DNA of 64,000 nt. Source: DASXHD01 sp038239005. Lineage in GTDB: Bacteria; Myxococcota_A; Polyangia; Polyangiales; Polyangiaceae. The position numbers were made by a program, and so were the translations under genes. The first letter of the stretch is position 1. Each line of letters starts with the position of its first letter. The stretch lies in contig JBBSFE010000019.1 in the NCBI GenBank assembly GCA_038239005.1, positions 1 to 64,000 of the forward strand. The letters are read 5' to 3'. Positions 17,703 to 26,185 of this stretch are shown here, in pieces. The notes beneath the pieces are model-generated. The model had not been told where the DNA came from and searched no databases. It worked only from the letters and a program-made list of their open reading frames with translations.

Positions 17703-18005
17703 ATGTACCGGACACCCTACAAACCCATCGTCGAAAAGCCGGCGCTCTCCTACGACTATGCCGCGAAGGTGGAGGCTGACCGACCCGGCGTCGCATTCAG
17801 TGCATTCATGTTGGGGCTCGTCATTCTCATGGTGATCGGAATCGGTCCGTTCGTCGGTTGGTTCGGCTGGATGGGGATTCCGATCGGTCTCGGCTGCGTG
17901 GCGTTCGTTGCGGTGCCGGTGGCGATCCGAAGAAGCCGAGTGTCGCTGGCGCAAGTGATGGAAGAAAAGCTGCTGCGAAAGGCCTCGCGTCGAAAGCGGA
18001 TGTGA
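17703..18005 (+). CDS. Small two-helix membrane protein
   Basis: A 100-aa protein starting at ATG 17703, two bases after the stop of the 284-aa protein gene. It has a short polar N-terminus, two adjacent transmembrane helices (about residues 31-72, around AFMLGLVILMVIGIGPFVGW and IPIGLGCVAFVAVPVAI) and a strongly basic C-terminus (RKASRRKRM). The topology suggests an inner-membrane hairpin. The tight spacing implies co-translation with the upstream gene. No family is recognised. Confidence 0.7.
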   Translation: MYRTPYKPIVEKPALSYDYAAKVEADRPGVAFSAFMLGLVILMVIGIGPFVGWFGWMGIPIGLGCVAFVAVPVAIRRSRVSLAQVMEEKLLRKASRRKRM

Positions 18006-18023
18006 CGTTACTCTCGACGCTCC

Positions 18024-19202
18024 GTGTCGATTCTTCGTGCAGCTCCGCTCGTGGTGTTCGTGGCGCTCGTCGGGTGCGGCGGCGCGTCGCATCAGACGAA
18101 GGCCACCGTCGCGCACGTGCTGCCACCCGCCAACCCGATTGCGGTCGGCAAGATGGTGCAAGGCGTCGGCGCGGCGAAAGATGGGCAGCGTGATCGCGCC
18201 GTCACGCTTTTGCGCGAAGCCATCGGGATCGATCCCACTCTTTGGGAGGCGCGCTACAACTTGGGCGTCGTGCTCGCGAGCGCGGGCGACATGGCAGGCG
18301 CCGAGGAGCAACTTCGTGCAGCGCAGAAGCTCGCGCCCGAGATTCAAGATGTCGTCGTTGCGCTTGCGGAAGTCTCGCGTCGCCGCGGTGAGCATCGCGC
18401 CGCCGCTGATTTGCTCGGCGACTACGTGCAGGCGCATCCGCAAGCGCTCGATGCGCGCACGCTCTTCGTGGCGGCGCTTCGCAACTCGGGTCAGCTCGAC
18501 AAAGCGATTGCGCAAGGCCAAGAAGTTCTCGTCCGCAAACCAGGCGATGCCGCGGCGCTCGCGGAGCTCGCCCTCTGTCACTTGGCAAAAGGCGAACGCG
18601 AGACGGCGCAGCTCCTCGCCAAGCAAGCGCTCGACTCGAACGCGAAGAGCGCGCTAGCTCACCGCGCGATGGGCTTGATTCAGCTCCAAAACGGCGACGA
18701 CGCTCTCGCGTTTCAATCGTTCTTGAAGGCATCGCAAGAAGACCCACGCGACACGACGGCGCGCCTCAACATGGGCGGCGTGCTCTTGCACGCAGGCGCC
18801 TACGGCAAAGCCGAGGAGCAGTTCCGGGCGATTCTTCAAGTTTCGCCAGACGACCTCGAAGCGCAAGTCGGCCTTGCTTCGGCGGTGCGTGGCGAGGCGG
18901 ATGCGAAGTCGCCCGCGAAGCTCGAAGAAGCGAAATCGATTTTGTCGAAGGTGCTCGAGAAGGATCAGCACAACATTCCGGCGCTCTTCAATCTCGGCGT
19001 GCTCTACGCGGATTTCCTGAAGCGGCCCGCCGAGGCGACGCCGCTCTTCCAGCGATTCCTTTCGGACGCGCCCGGCGATCATCCGTCGCGCGCCGAAGCC
19101 GAGAAGTACCTCTCCGGTGCGGTGAAGGCGCCCGTCACGACGACGCCAACACCGCCGACGAAAACCCCGACGAAACCGCCAGCGAAACCAGGTGGCAAAT
19201 GA
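18024..19202 (+). CDS. gltE: TPR lipoprotein, GltE/AglT-like
   Basis: A 392-aa protein. The lipobox LVGC follows a short signal peptide (Cys18). At least eight TPR units cover residues about 45-350 (ARYNLGVVLASAGDMAGAEE, ARLNMGGVLLHAGAYGKAEE, ALFNLGVLYADFLKRPAEA), ending in a Pro/Thr-rich tail. This matches GltE (AglT), the TPR lipoprotein encoded after GltD in Myxococcus. The start is GTG 18024; TACTCT at 18009-18014 lies 9 nt upstream, so it may have its own promoter after the inserted genes. Its stop overlaps the next start as ATGA. Confidence 0.68.
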   Translation: MSILRAAPLVVFVALVGCGGASHQTKATVAHVLPPANPIAVGKMVQGVGAAKDGQRDRAVTLLREAIGIDPTLWEARYNLGVVLASAGDMAGAEEQLRAAQKLAPEIQDVVVALAEVSRRRGEHRAAADLLGDYVQAHPQALDARTLFVAALRNSGQLDKAIAQGQEVLVRKPGDAAALAELALCHLAKGERETAQLLAKQALDSNAKSALAHRAMGLIQLQNGDDALAFQSFLKASQEDPRDTTARLNMGGVLLHAGAYGKAEEQFRAILQVSPDDLEAQVGLASAVRGEADAKSPAKLEEAKSILSKVLEKDQHNIPALFNLGVLYADFLKRPAEATPLFQRFLSDAPGDHPSRAEAEKYLSGAVKAPVTTTPTPPTKTPTKPPAKPGGK

Positions 19203-19612
19203 GTCGTCGCATCGTCTCACGCGGCATCATCGTGGTCGTCATGGCATCCGTGCCGCTCCTCTTCGCGCTCACCGCTGACGCGCAACGCGGTCGCCCGACA
19301 CGCTCGAAGGACGCAGGCGCAGCAGCGGCAACGGCAACCCACAGACTCGAAGTCGGCAAAGACGGCGGCGGAGCGGCGACGTCGACCGATCAGATCAAAG
19401 CCAACCCCGACTCAGGTATTCTCGAAGCAAAGACACTCGACGGCGGAACGCGCGTGTTCCGATTCGGCGAAATGGAAGTCGAAGGCCGGCTCCGTTCTCC
19501 GCAGATCGTCTACTTCCTGAGGCGTGTGCGCGCCGAGTTCGCAGCAGGCGATTTGGGCCACAGAAGCTTCATGGGCGAGCTCTCGGAAACGCGTAAAACA
19601 AACGCATTCTAG
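19199..19612 (+). CDS. gltF: Small exported protein, GltF-like
   Basis: A 137-aa protein. The signal peptide or anchor (IIVVVMASVPLLFALTADAQ) is followed by an Ala/Thr/Gly-rich linker and a conserved-looking C-terminal block with GTRVFRFGEMEVEGRLRSPQ and VRAEFAAGDLGHRSFMGELSETR. A motif naming its own short product cannot be given. The position directly after the GltE-like gene (4-bp ATGA overlap) and before the GltG-like gene, and the length, match GltF. It is probably periplasmic. Confidence 0.6.
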   Translation: MSRRIVSRGIIVVVMASVPLLFALTADAQRGRPTRSKDAGAAAATATHRLEVGKDGGGAATSTDQIKANPDSGILEAKTLDGGTRVFRFGEMEVEGRLRSPQIVYFLRRVRAEFAAGDLGHRSFMGELSETRKTNAF

Positions 19613-19623
19613 GATTATGTATT

Positions 19624-19660
19624 TCGGCGCTTACGCGCCGATGACGGGAACTTTCTTCCC
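19624..19660 (+). promoter_or_regulatory. Two short hairpins between the GltF-like and GltG-like genes
   Basis: The 74-bp gap holds TCGGCGC-TTAC-GCGCCGA (19624-19641, perfect 7-bp stem) and GGGAA-CTTTC-TTCCC (19646-19660). No T-run follows, so these are more likely mRNA structures or a weak attenuator than a true terminator. Confidence 0.5.
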
Positions 19661-19686
19661 AAGGCGGACGTCCAACCCGTAGTCTC

Positions 19687-21114
19687 ATGACGATGGCCAC
19701 AGCAGCGGTTTCTATGCAGTCTGCAACCATTCTACGCGTCGCAGCTGTATGGGGGACCACGGTCGTGGCCCTCCGGTCGCTCGAGCGCGGCGAGTCTTTC
19801 ACGCTCGGCGATGAGGATGGTGCGGTCCTTCCGCGGCCCGACGGGCTCGACATCTCTGCGACGCCCGTTCGAGCGGCGCAGGGCGCCTGGGAGATCGACG
19901 CGCGAGGCGCGGTTGCCGGCGTCCTCAAGCTCCGTGGCCGCGATGAAGACGCCGCATCGTTCGCGCGCTCCGGCGCCCCGTTTCCGATCATCCCGGGAGA
20001 CTATGGGCTTCTCCAGTATGGGCAGTTCGGGATTTTCTTTCAGTACTCCACAGCGGCTCAGCCCATCGGAAACTTCTTCGCGCCGGAGCTCCTCGTTGCG
20101 CTCGCGCTCTTCTCGAGCGGTGTCCTCCACGTGGGTGTGCTCGGTCTCGTGCGCGCCCTCATGACGCCGCCGCCGATTTCGAAACCGCTCGAGCTCACCA
20201 ATCCGGACGAATACGCGGCGCGGTTCGGTCTGCGCCGCACCGCGCTCGAAGAGCCGCCCCCTCCACAAGAGACTGGCGAAAAAACCGGCGGCTCCGGCGT
20301 GAAAGATCCCGGCGCACAAGACAAGAAGCCCGCCGGCGGCGGCCGCAAAGTAGCCGGCGAAGAAGGCAAGCTCGGTCTCAACGGCTCGAAAGAGAAAACC
20401 GAAATTCCCGGCGAGATCAAACCCGCGCGCAACTACGGCGGTATCAGCGAAGTCCTTCAATCGGAAACGGGCGAGCAAATCAAACAGACGCTCTCCACGA
20501 TCAACAGCGTGTCCGAAGCGCTCGCGATGAACTCGCAGCAGCTGACGATCGGTGGCGGTCCTGGCACGTCGCTTCGTGGTGGCGGCTCGGGCGGCGGCGG
20601 CACGGGCGCAGGCGTCATCTTCGGATCCGGCACGATGGACACCGGGTGGGGCGCGGGTCGTGGCGGCGGTTACGGCTACGGCACCGGCGGACCGGGAGGT
20701 CCCGGCAGCGGCGGCAACGGCAACGGCGGTCACGGCGGCGGCACCGGCACGGGCAACGGAACCGGCAGCGGCGGTGAAGCACGCGTCGGTGTTGGTGGCG
20801 CGGTCCCGACGGCGCACGGCGGGCTCTCGCCCGAGCAGATTCGTCGCGTCGTCATGGCGCACCAAGGAGCTCTCCGCGCTTGCTACGACAGCGAGCTCGC
20901 GCGAAACCCGAACCTCAAAGGCGGCGTCACGATGACGTGGAACATCGAACCGGCCGGTTCGGTCGCGAGCGCTGGCGTCGCGGGCTCCACGATCAACAAC
21001 GACCGCGTGTCTGGCTGCGTGCTCCGTCAGGTGAAGTCCTGGCACTTTCCGGCAAGCGAATCGCCCACGAACGTGGCCGCGTATCCGTTCAAGTTCGGCA
21101 TCGGCGGCGGCTGA
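19687..21114 (+). CDS. gltG: GltG-like protein with AgmX/PglI C-terminal (TonB-like) domain
   Basis: A 475-aa protein. An N-terminal soluble domain of about 120 residues is followed by one transmembrane helix (about 135-158, LLVALALFSSGVLHVGVLGL). A long Pro/Gly-rich periplasmic linker follows, including more than 90 residues of nearly pure Gly/Ser/Thr. The C-terminal AgmX/PglI domain (about 390-475) has the landmarks HQGALRACYDSELARNP, GGVTMTWNIEPAGSV, SGCVLRQVKSWHFP and PFKFG. In Myxococcus, GltG and GltJ use this TonB-like domain to transmit inner-membrane motor force to periplasmic partners. The AglRQS motor and GltH/I/J genes are not in the window. Confidence 0.78.
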   Translation: MTMATAAVSMQSATILRVAAVWGTTVVALRSLERGESFTLGDEDGAVLPRPDGLDISATPVRAAQGAWEIDARGAVAGVLKLRGRDEDAASFARSGAPFPIIPGDYGLLQYGQFGIFFQYSTAAQPIGNFFAPELLVALALFSSGVLHVGVLGLVRALMTPPPISKPLELTNPDEYAARFGLRRTALEEPPPPQETGEKTGGSGVKDPGAQDKKPAGGGRKVAGEEGKLGLNGSKEKTEIPGEIKPARNYGGISEVLQSETGEQIKQTLSTINSVSEALAMNSQQLTIGGGPGTSLRGGGSGGGGTGAGVIFGSGTMDTGWGAGRGGGYGYGTGGPGGPGSGGNGNGGHGGGTGTGNGTGSGGEARVGVGGAVPTAHGGLSPEQIRRVVMAHQGALRACYDSELARNPNLKGGVTMTWNIEPAGSVASAGVAGSTINNDRVSGCVLRQVKSWHFPASESPTNVAAYPFKFGIGGG

Positions 21115-21139
21115 ATTGGGGTAACGTTCGCGCCGATCG

Positions 21140-23509
21140 ATGTTTTGGTCGCGCGCCGCCATACCGCTCGCTTCGCTCGTGTTCCTCACGGCGTGCGGGC
21201 TGTTTCAGTCGAACGAGTGGCACACGCCGCTGTCGGGGTCAGGGCACGGGCTCGTGACCACGATCGCGCGCGACAAATCGTTCGTTGCTCCATCGTCGTC
21301 GGCCGACGCGCTCTCGGTCGCGCCCGTCAGCGCGAAGCTCGACGAAGCCGTCGTGCGCGCGCTCACCGAAACGCACTCGTATCGCTCGGGCATGCCGCAG
21401 AACGCGGTCGTCACACCCGATGGTCACGCGGTTTTGTTTTTGCGCGCCGAAGCGCGCAAGCCAGCGCAGTCGCTCTACAAGCTCGACATCGCGACGGGGC
21501 GCCTCTTGCGCCTCTGCGCGCCCGACGAAGTTTTCAAGAGCCCCGATCAGCTTTCGCTCGCCGAGCGCGAGCGTCGCGAGCGATTGCGACAGACCGCGAC
21601 GGGCTTCACTTCATTCGAGCTCACCCCCGACGGGCTCGCCATTCTTCTTCCTCTCGCCGGGCATCTCTTCGTGTTCGATCGGCTCAGCGGCTCGGTACGC
21701 GAGCTCCCCGTGGACGGCGCATTCGACCCGCATCTCTCGCCCGACGGAAAACGTGTCGCCTACATTCGCGAGAACGACATTCGCCTTCTCGATCTCGACG
21801 GCAAAAGCTCCGAGACGACGGTCACGCGCGGCGGCACCGAAAAGAAACCGCACGGCATGGCCGAGTTCATAGCGCAGGAAGAATTCGATCGCCAGCGCGG
21901 CTTCTGGTTCGCACCTGACGGCAAGCGCGTCGCGTTCGAAGAGATCGATCAATCGGGGGTCGAGGTGCTCAGCATCGCGGACGCGGCGCACCCCGAGCGC
22001 GAACCTGAAAAATCGTATTACCCGCGGCCCGGCAAAGCGAACGCCGATTTGCACTTCGGAATCATCTCGACCGGCGGTGGCGGCGCAACGTGGATCGAAT
22101 GGGATCACAAGAAATTCCCATATGTCGCAACCGTGCGCTGGGACGACGGCGCACCGCTCACGATGTACGTGCTCGATCGCGCGCAGAAAAACGGTGAGCT
22201 CCTCGCCGTCGACGACAAGACCGGCAAGACGCGCGTGCTCCTGAGCGAGCACGACGACGCATGGATCAACGTCGACTCGAGCGTGCCGCGCTGGTTCCCC
22301 GACGGGAAATCATTCGTCTGGTCGACCGAGCGCAACGGTAGCTGGGAGCTCGAGCTCCGCGAGCTCGAAGGCGGCGTCACGCGCTCGCGCACGCTGCTCG
22401 CGCCGGGCCAAGGTTATCGCGACGTGCTCGACGTCGACGCCGACAAGAAACGCGTCGTCGTCGAAGAGAGCGCCGAGCCCACCGAAAGCGCCGTGTGGGC
22501 CATTCCGATCGGCGGCGGCTCGCCATCGCAAATCGGGCCCGCGGGCGGCTGGGTCTCGGGGAGCTTCAGCCCGCACGAGCACGAGCACATGGTTGCGTAC
22601 ATCGGAACGACCACGAGCTATCCGCGCCGTGTCGTGCTCGATGGCGCGGGAAAAGAAGTTGCGGCGCTCACGAGCGTCGGCGAGCTGCCTGCCTGGAAAC
22701 CCGAGGTCGAGCTTCGCAAAGTCGGCGTCGATTCGTATCGCGTCGCAATCGTGCGCCCGCACGGGTTTTTGCCGAAGCACAAATATCCCGTGGTCGATGC
22801 CGCGTATGGCGGGCCCGGTGTGAACGTCGTCGTCGCTGATGCGTTCAAATACATTCGTGCGCAAATCGTTGCCGACGCGACCTCGTCGATCGTTGCGCTC
22901 GTCGACGCGCGCGGCACGCCGAATCGTGATCGTGCATGGGAGCGCGCCATCTCGGGCAAGTTCGCGTCGGTGCCGATCGAAGGGCACATCGAGGCGCTGC
23001 GTACGCTCGCAACCGAAGTGCCCGAAATGGATCTCGCGCGGCTGGCCGTGTACGGCTGGTCGTTCGGCGGCTTCTTCTCCGCCGCGGCGATCCTCACGCA
23101 CCCTGACATGTACAAAGTCGGCGTCGCCGGCGCGCCTCCGGCAGACTGGCACGACTACGACACCGCCTACACCGAGCGCTATCTCGGCGTGCCGCTCGAT
23201 GCAAAATCCGACTCCGCCTACACCGACGCATCGCTCATCGAAATGGCGAAGAAGCCCACCGTTGCGCGGCCGCTTCTGCTGCTTCACGGCACCGCCGACG
23301 ACAACGTGTACTTTACACATTCTCTACAGCTCGCCGAGGCTCTCGCCCGCGCAGACCGGCCATTCACGTTCATTCCGCTCATCGGCCAAACCCACCTCGT
23401 CGCCGACCCGTCGCGCGCCCTCATCGAGTGGAAGCAGACGGTCGAGTTTTTGCGCGACAAGCTCTGGGGTCCGATCGCCTCGCCGAACGCGCCGCACTAT
23501 CTTCAATGA
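21140..23509 (+). CDS. DPP-IV-like peptidase lipoprotein (family S9)
   Basis: A 789-aa prolyl oligopeptidase-family enzyme with an N-terminal lipobox (FLTAC). The eight-bladed propeller (about 80-520) carries the DPP-IV Glu pair in FIAQEEFDRQRGFW, which binds the free N-terminus of substrates. The alpha/beta hydrolase domain has nucleophile GWSFGG (Ser641), ADDN (Asp720) and QTHLV (His752). It probably releases Xaa-Pro or Xaa-Ala dipeptides from peptides at the cell surface or in the periplasm. It starts 25 bp after the GltG-like gene; its stop overlaps the next gene as ATGA. A link to the glt-like cluster is not implied by function. Confidence 0.9.
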   Translation: MFWSRAAIPLASLVFLTACGLFQSNEWHTPLSGSGHGLVTTIARDKSFVAPSSSADALSVAPVSAKLDEAVVRALTETHSYRSGMPQNAVVTPDGHAVLFLRAEARKPAQSLYKLDIATGRLLRLCAPDEVFKSPDQLSLAERERRERLRQTATGFTSFELTPDGLAILLPLAGHLFVFDRLSGSVRELPVDGAFDPHLSPDGKRVAYIRENDIRLLDLDGKSSETTVTRGGTEKKPHGMAEFIAQEEFDRQRGFWFAPDGKRVAFEEIDQSGVEVLSIADAAHPEREPEKSYYPRPGKANADLHFGIISTGGGGATWIEWDHKKFPYVATVRWDDGAPLTMYVLDRAQKNGELLAVDDKTGKTRVLLSEHDDAWINVDSSVPRWFPDGKSFVWSTERNGSWELELRELEGGVTRSRTLLAPGQGYRDVLDVDADKKRVVVEESAEPTESAVWAIPIGGGSPSQIGPAGGWVSGSFSPHEHEHMVAYIGTTTSYPRRVVLDGAGKEVAALTSVGELPAWKPEVELRKVGVDSYRVAIVRPHGFLPKHKYPVVDAAYGGPGVNVVVADAFKYIRAQIVADATSSIVALVDARGTPNRDRAWERAISGKFASVPIEGHIEALRTLATEVPEMDLARLAVYGWSFGGFFSAAAILTHPDMYKVGVAGAPPADWHDYDTAYTERYLGVPLDAKSDSAYTDASLIEMAKKPTVARPLLLLHGTADDNVYFTHSLQLAEALARADRPFTFIPLIGQTHLVADPSRALIEWKQTVEFLRDKLWGPIASPNAPHYLQ

Positions 23510-24399
23510 GCGCGCTCCGCGTCGTCGTTGTTGGAGCGGGAAAAATGGGCGCGCATCACGCGCGAGTATTCGCGGTAACTCCGGGCGCGAAGCTGGAAGC
23601 TGTTTGTGACGTGGATGCATCCCGCGCCGCTCGTGTTGCTGCGGCGCATGGTGCAGGTATGGCGCGCACGATCGACGAAGCCATCGAGCGCGCCGATCTC
23701 GTCGTCATCGCGACGCCCACGACGATGCACTTCGCACACGCGTGCGCTGCGCTCGTGAAGGGGCGATACGTGCTCGTCGAGAAACCGCTCTGCACCGACG
23801 CAGCAGAAGCGCGCACGCTCGGCGCCATTGCGCGTGCGAACGGCACCGAGATTTTCATCGGCCACTCGGAGCGATTCAATCCGGTCGTTCGCGCGATCGC
23901 GCGCGACATCGCCGGCGACGCGGTTTTGCGATTCGCGACGCGCCGCACCTCCGATGCGGCTCGCGGCGAAGATCTGTGTTTGAACCTCGCCGTGCACGAC
24001 ATCGATCTCGCAGCGCTCTTCTGCGGCCCGCGTGTCGACCTCAGGTCGGCCTCGGGCGACGGCGAAGGCGCCGAAATTCTCCTCGACGCCAATGGCGCGC
24101 TCGCTCGCCTGTCGGTCGCGCGCTCATCACGCCGGGTCCGCACCATCGACGTCCAAACGGCTCGCTTCTCCTACGCGGGCAACCTCGACACCCACCAAGC
24201 CTGGCGCGACGTGACCAACCTATCGGTCGACCGCGCCGAGCCCTTGGCCCTCCAAGCCCTGGCAACCGTCAAAGCCATCTCCCGTTCGGATCCGAACGGG
24301 AGCCCGGTGGCGAGGGTCGCCGATGGGGAGCGGGCTGTGTCAATGGCGCGTAAGGCCATGTCATTGTTGCTAAATAACGCATCACCTTGCCAAGTTTGA
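23506..24399 (+). CDS. Gfo/Idh/MocA-family NAD(P)-dependent oxidoreductase
   Basis: A 297-aa sugar/inositol dehydrogenase-type enzyme. It shows the N-terminal Rossmann motif VGAGKMGAHHARVF, the family signature EKPLC (the Lys contacts substrate and cofactor) and HDIDL with a conserved His in the C-terminal alpha/beta domain. The start ATG 23506 overlaps the stop of the DPP-IV-like gene (ATGA), so the two are translationally coupled. The substrate is unknown. The C-terminus is slightly shorter than in typical family members (about 330-350 aa). Confidence 0.88.
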   Translation: MSALRVVVVGAGKMGAHHARVFAVTPGAKLEAVCDVDASRAARVAAAHGAGMARTIDEAIERADLVVIATPTTMHFAHACAALVKGRYVLVEKPLCTDAAEARTLGAIARANGTEIFIGHSERFNPVVRAIARDIAGDAVLRFATRRTSDAARGEDLCLNLAVHDIDLAALFCGPRVDLRSASGDGEGAEILLDANGALARLSVARSSRRVRTIDVQTARFSYAGNLDTHQAWRDVTNLSVDRAEPLALQALATVKAISRSDPNGSPVARVADGERAVSMARKAMSLLLNNASPCQV

Positions 24400-24415
24400 C
24401 GCGACGCGTTATATG
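24387..24415 (+). promoter_or_regulatory. Promoter for the small basic protein gene
   Basis: TTGCCA (24387-24392) is followed after 17 bp by TATATG (24410-24415), a good sigma70 arrangement. It overlaps the end of the dehydrogenase gene. ATG 24422 lies 6 nt after the -10 box, so the mRNA would be leaderless. The earlier ATG at 24413 sits inside the -10 box. Confidence 0.55.
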
Positions 24416-24421
24416 ATGGGC

Positions 24422-24727
24422 ATGCAACCCATTGGAACCATGATTCGCCGCACCACTCATCATGTTGGCCAGGCCGGCACCACGGCTCGGCGCGAGCTCG
24501 CGGGCGCTGTCGCCCAGGAAGCGAACGTTTGGGGCACCTACGTCCGTCAGGGCGCGGGCTCGCTCATGCCGTCGTCGCTCGAGCGCACGTTCCTCACGAA
24601 GGCTTCGCTCACGCTTCGTGCGCTCGATGCGCGCTTGCGTCGTCGCCTCGAAGCCCTCAACGGTAGCGGCCGCACTCGCAAGTCGCCTCCGCGCGCCGCC
24701 AAGAAAAATCACGCTCGTTCGAACTGA
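24422..24727 (+). CDS. Small, very basic hypothetical protein
   Basis: A 101-aa protein starting MQPIGTMIRRTTHH. It is rich in Arg, Lys, Ala and Thr, with a helical middle (TLRALDARLRRRLEAL) and a basic tail. There is no signal peptide or known domain; nucleic-acid binding is possible from composition only. The start at 24422 is chosen from the promoter spacing; ATG 24413 would add three residues. The stop lies 9 bp from the convergent vWA gene. Confidence 0.55.
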   Translation: MQPIGTMIRRTTHHVGQAGTTARRELAGAVAQEANVWGTYVRQGAGSLMPSSLERTFLTKASLTLRALDARLRRRLEALNGSGRTRKSPPRAAKKNHARSN

Positions 24728-24736
24728 GGCGCCCCT

Positions 24737-26017
24737 TCAGTCGTCGCCGTAAACAGCCTTCATCGCCGCCGCGTGATCGCGCTTCGCTGCCTCGGGAGCG
24801 ACGGGCGTCGGTGATGTCGGCAGCGGGCCAAGCTGCGAGCGTTTGATGACGTTCGACGGAACTTTGTCGGACTCGTGTGCGCGGCGAATGGTTTCGAGCG
24901 CATCGGCTGCTTGCTGCGCCTCTTTCGCCGCGCGCTCGACGCCATCGTCGTGGCTCTTGGCGATGGCGTCTTCGTCGACCGAAGCGTGCGCCCCGAAGAA
25001 GAAGCGTTCGTCGTGTGATGTGTTGTCCGTGCCGATGTAGCGAACGTTCGCGTCTGCAAGCTCGACGACTGCGCCATCGCGACGACCGTGAACACGGAGC
25101 TTGAAGAAGACGTCGCGATGCGAGCCGAGGCTGATGTCGCCGAGGTACACCGTGACGCCGCCGTTGCCCGAAGGTGACGAGGCGAGGCCAATCACGCTCT
25201 CGACGACGACGCCCGGACCCGGCTGAATTTGGAGAGATGCGCTACGTGCGGAGACACGGCTGATGCGCGTGAGCTCGTCACCGAGATAGCTCGCGATCTT
25301 CGAAGAGTCGTCGATGTATTTGAAGCGACCACCTCCGGTCGTTGCGAGATCGCCCATCAAGACCTCGTCGTAGTCGATGCCGAGGCCCATCGACGAAATG
25401 CTGATTCCAGAGGCTTGGGCCTGCTGGACGACTGCGCGAAGTTGCGTGGCGTCGTTCGGGACGCCGTCGCTCACGAGTACGACTCGGTTGACGCGCGTGG
25501 CGTCGTAGAGAGCGCGCACTTCTTGGATGGCCGTGCGTAGGCCGTCGATCATGTCCGTCGTACCGCGCGCGCGAATGGCGCCGATGGCCGTGCGAATCGC
25601 TCCGAGATCGGTGTCGCCAGAGAGATGCGTCGGAGGCACGACGACATTCACGGTCGAATCGAACGTGACGAGCGAGAAGCCATCGCCCGGCTTGAGCCCA
25701 CCCACGAACGAGAGCGCAGCTTTGCGTGCGTCGTCGATGGCTTTGCCTTCCATCGACCCCGAGGTGTCGATGCATAGCGCGACGTTGAGCGCGGGTCGCG
25801 GCGTGTTCGCGTCGACGTGCGAGTCGATCGTGAGCCGCGCGGTCACGACCGAGTCGCGCAACGCAGGGAGCGTCTTCGCCGTCAGCGCGCCTTCGACGTG
25901 CGGGCCGGGTAGCGCTGCGGCGAGGGTCGTGTGCGCGATCGCATTGGACGGTGTTTCGGGGTGACCGCAGGCCGCCGTGGCGAGGGCGGCGAGCAAGACC
26001 AAGAAGCGCTTTCGCAT
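24737..26017 (-). CDS. vWA-domain lipoprotein
   Basis: A 426-aa protein. The lipobox TAAC (Cys17) is followed by a short beta region and a von Willebrand A domain (about 75-255). Its metal-binding MIDAS motif is DTSGS (residues 84-88) with later TTD and SDGVPND elements. The C-terminal half is a beta-rich domain (VTVYLGDISLGSHRDVFFKL) and a charged helical tail. Such proteins bind ligands or proteins at the cell surface through a divalent cation. A GGAG sequence lies 5 nt before the ATG. It lies near the glt-like cluster, but its only cysteines are the lipobox one and one beside the MIDAS, so it is not clearly the adhesin CglB. Confidence 0.85.
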   Translation of the reverse strand: MRKRFLVLLAALATAACGHPETPSNAIAHTTLAAALPGPHVEGALTAKTLPALRDSVVTARLTIDSHVDANTPRPALNVALCIDTSGSMEGKAIDDARKAALSFVGGLKPGDGFSLVTFDSTVNVVVPPTHLSGDTDLGAIRTAIGAIRARGTTDMIDGLRTAIQEVRALYDATRVNRVVLVSDGVPNDATQLRAVVQQAQASGISISSMGLGIDYDEVLMGDLATTGGGRFKYIDDSSKIASYLGDELTRISRVSARSASLQIQPGPGVVVESVIGLASSPSGNGGVTVYLGDISLGSHRDVFFKLRVHGRRDGAVVELADANVRYIGTDNTSHDERFFFGAHASVDEDAIAKSHDDGVERAAKEAQQAADALETIRRAHESDKVPSNVIKRSQLGPLPTSPTPVAPEAAKRDHAAAMKAVYGDD

Positions 26018-26185
26018 GGGGCTCCGTACGAGCGCGGGACGGAAAAGATCTGGTCCGGAAGTTGGCCGGGGCGCCGAGCGTCTGGTAGCCGCTGAGACAT
26101 GCTCGACGGAGAAAGCCGTCCCTTTCGGCCGAAATTGCGCAGAGGTGCACGTTTCGGCTCGGACGCCGCGCAACGCCCCATCCTC

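Noticed and set aside
24737..26017. vWA lipoprotein considered as the gliding adhesin CglB
   Set aside because: It has a MIDAS motif and lies near the glt-like cluster, but only two Cys and a different C-terminal part. No specific similarity to CglB could be shown.
26018..26185. 168-bp gap upstream of ftsE scanned for a tRNA or small RNA
   Set aside because: No cloverleaf or strong structure was seen. The ATG at 26099 opens an N-terminus unlike other FtsE proteins.
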